DNA of 14,790 nucleotides. Source: Fimbriimonadaceae bacterium. GTDB taxonomy: Bacteria > Armatimonadota > Fimbriimonadia > Fimbriimonadales > Fimbriimonadaceae. Of the stretch, positions 13,779 to 14,790 are shown piece by piece. A program made the position numbers and the translations under genes. The DNA lies in the NCBI GenBank assembly GCA_020849075.1, contig JADLGZ010000008.1, positions 1 through 14,790 on the forward strand. Direction: 5' to 3'. The first letter of the stretch is position 1. Every line of letters begins with the position of its first letter. The notes below the pieces were generated by a model that saw nothing but the letters and a program-made list of their open reading frames with translations, searched no databases and was not told where the DNA came from.

Positions 13779-14790
13779 TACTTTCCTTTCTTTGCCTTGG
13801 CGGCGATGACACTATCAGGCTCCATTGGCATACCCGAGTTATGCGTACTCAGAGGTCCTGTAATCGACTTCGCGGTGACGAACACAACCAATTCCTTGCG
13901 AATGGTCTGGGTCGTGGTTCGGCGGAAGAGCGCACCAATTAGCGGAAGATCCATCAAGATCGGAATACCCTTAAGTTGGTTCACGTCCTGGCTTTGTATC
14001 AGGCCGCTGATAGCAAAGGTCTCACCGCTCTTCATTGGGATGGTCTGCTGAGCAATTCGCTCGCTGGTCTGCGGCAATTCGGCCGCAAAGCCCTGAACAC
14101 TCACTCGCTTCCATCCGGTCAGGAAACTGACGACAGGGCGAAGATCCAACGTCACCGTCCCGTCCGCACTAATGCGTGGCAGCACTGCAAGGTTGATTCC
14201 GACCCGCACTGTACCGATCTGGACGCTGGGGCCGTTCTGACTGGATGTGATCGTCTCGACATATCGTATTGCATCACCAATGAAGAGTTCCGACTCACGA
14301 CCGTCTGGGGCCAGCATGTTGGGCCGCGCAATCAGGTTGTTCGTGTTAGCGATCTTATCTAGCGTTGCCACCACATCGCCCGTAAAGTGCCGATTGTTCA
14401 AGCTCACGCCTCCGGAGCCGCTCGGTTGTTCAATCGCGGTAGACACGTTCAAGAACTTGACTGCGCCACCCGTAAAGATATTCCAATCCAGTCCGATATT
14501 TAGCGCGTCTTCCTTGCTGAGTTCCATGACGCGAATTTCCAGAGCCACGAGGCGGGGTGCCACGTCAAGGGCCTTTAGAACCCGGTGAGCAACGGACATC
14601 TGCTCCTTGGAGCCACGAAGGATTAGCCGCATCGGCTGAGCAACGTTCTCAAACTCGTTATAAGGTTGCTGAAGACCGCCTTGGAATCCCTTCGTCCCGC
14701 CGGCCGCCCCTTGCTTTTCTTCTGTTCCGCCAGCGGCTCCCCCCGCCTGGGCTTGAGCAGCCAAGGGCGTTGATGCCGAACCACCGTATA
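13778..14790 (-). CDS. Secretin (GspD/PilQ family), N-terminal part beyond the window
   Basis: The frame is open to the right edge (first full codon at 14788), so this is the C-terminal 336 or so residues of a longer protein; the TTG at 14764 is not its start. It begins in an Ala/Gly/Gln-rich low-complexity linker, then the end of an N-domain (MRLILRGSKEQMSVAHRVLK ... LDVAPRLVALEIRVMELSKE). The secretin homology domain follows, with RPNMLAPDGRESELFIGD, VGINLAVLPRISADGTVTLD, TIPMKSGETFAISGLI and the signature GIPILMDLPLIGALFR followed by RKELVVFVTAKSI. Secretins form outer-membrane rings for type IV pili or type II secretion. The C-terminal tail after the signature is short and Lys-rich, with no obvious pilotin-binding S-domain. 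PilQ versus GspD cannot be decided without the N-terminus and upstream genes. Confidence 0.93.
   Translation of the reverse strand, partial: YGGSASTPLAAQAQAGGAAGGTEEKQGAAGGTKGFQGGLQQPYNEFENVAQPMRLILRGSKEQMSVAHRVLKALDVAPRLVALEIRVMELSKEDALNIGLDWNIFTGGAVKFLNVSTAIEQPSGSGGVSLNNRHFTGDVVATLDKIANTNNLIARPNMLAPDGRESELFIGDAIRYVETITSSQNGPSVQIGTVRVGINLAVLPRISADGTVTLDLRPVVSFLTGWKRVSVQGFAAELPQTSERIAQQTIPMKSGETFAISGLIQSQDVNQLKGIPILMDLPLIGALFRRTTTQTIRKELVVFVTAKSITGPLSTHNSGMPMEPDSVIAAKAKKGK
13781..13788 (-). promoter_or_regulatory. Ribosome binding site for the secretin-coupled lipoprotein (AAGGAAAG)
   Basis: AAGGAAAG on the minus strand overlaps the last secretin codons and sits a few bases before the ATG at 13778. 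It supports the start and suggests that translation is both coupled and directly initiated. Confidence 0.6.

Overview
The window is a gene-dense piece of a diderm (two-membrane) bacterial chromosome, mid-50s percent G+C by eye. It encodes outer-membrane and lipid A genes (bamA, an skp/ompH-like gene, lpxD, lpxC), a secretin and RNase J. This combination, with short overlapping genes and a secretin-type pilus or secretion system, fits a deep-branching diderm phylum. My best guess is Armatimonadota (Fimbriimonadia-like), but that is inference from gene content, not a measured placement.

Layout, left to right. (1) The 3' five-sixths of an RNase J gene (+), then a tRNA-Leu(CAA). (2) A full-length mutS on the minus strand, whose stop codon lies inside a three-copy heptamer repeat just after the tRNA. 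(3) A tight plus-strand cluster at 4.3-7.2 kb: a 71-residue lipoprotein resembling a miniature YgiB, a YgiC/YjfC-type ATP-grasp ligase of the glutathionylspermidine-synthase family, a stand-alone GyrI-like ligand-binding protein, and an unrecognised polytopic membrane protein rich in spaced histidines. (4) A plus-strand envelope-biogenesis operon at 7.3-12.5 kb: bamA, skp-like, a coiled-coil lipoprotein that may be a second Skp relative, lpxD and lpxC. (5) A minus-strand block at 12.5-14.8 kb: an NfsA/NfrA-type nitroreductase, a small beta-rich lipoprotein, and a secretin that runs off the right edge and is translationally coupled to that lipoprotein.

Functionally, the bamA-lpxC operon couples outer-membrane protein insertion (BamA with a periplasmic chaperone) to the second and third steps of lipid A synthesis. 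The secretin supplies an outer-membrane pore. The YgiB/YgiC-like cluster resembles envelope-associated loci of unknown substrate in Proteobacteria, here joined by a GyrI domain and a membrane protein.

One feature runs across the window. Several genes that begin transcription units have no Shine-Dalgarno sequence but carry a TANNNT hexamer 6-11 nt before the start codon, as expected for leaderless transcripts. Several internal genes start inside the previous stop codon (TAATG or TGATG). The most interesting items are the mini-YgiB/YgiC/GyrI/membrane cluster, the lipoprotein between skp and lpxD with its perfect 11-bp hairpin, the LpxC lacking a conserved aspartate, and the secretin-coupled lipoprotein.
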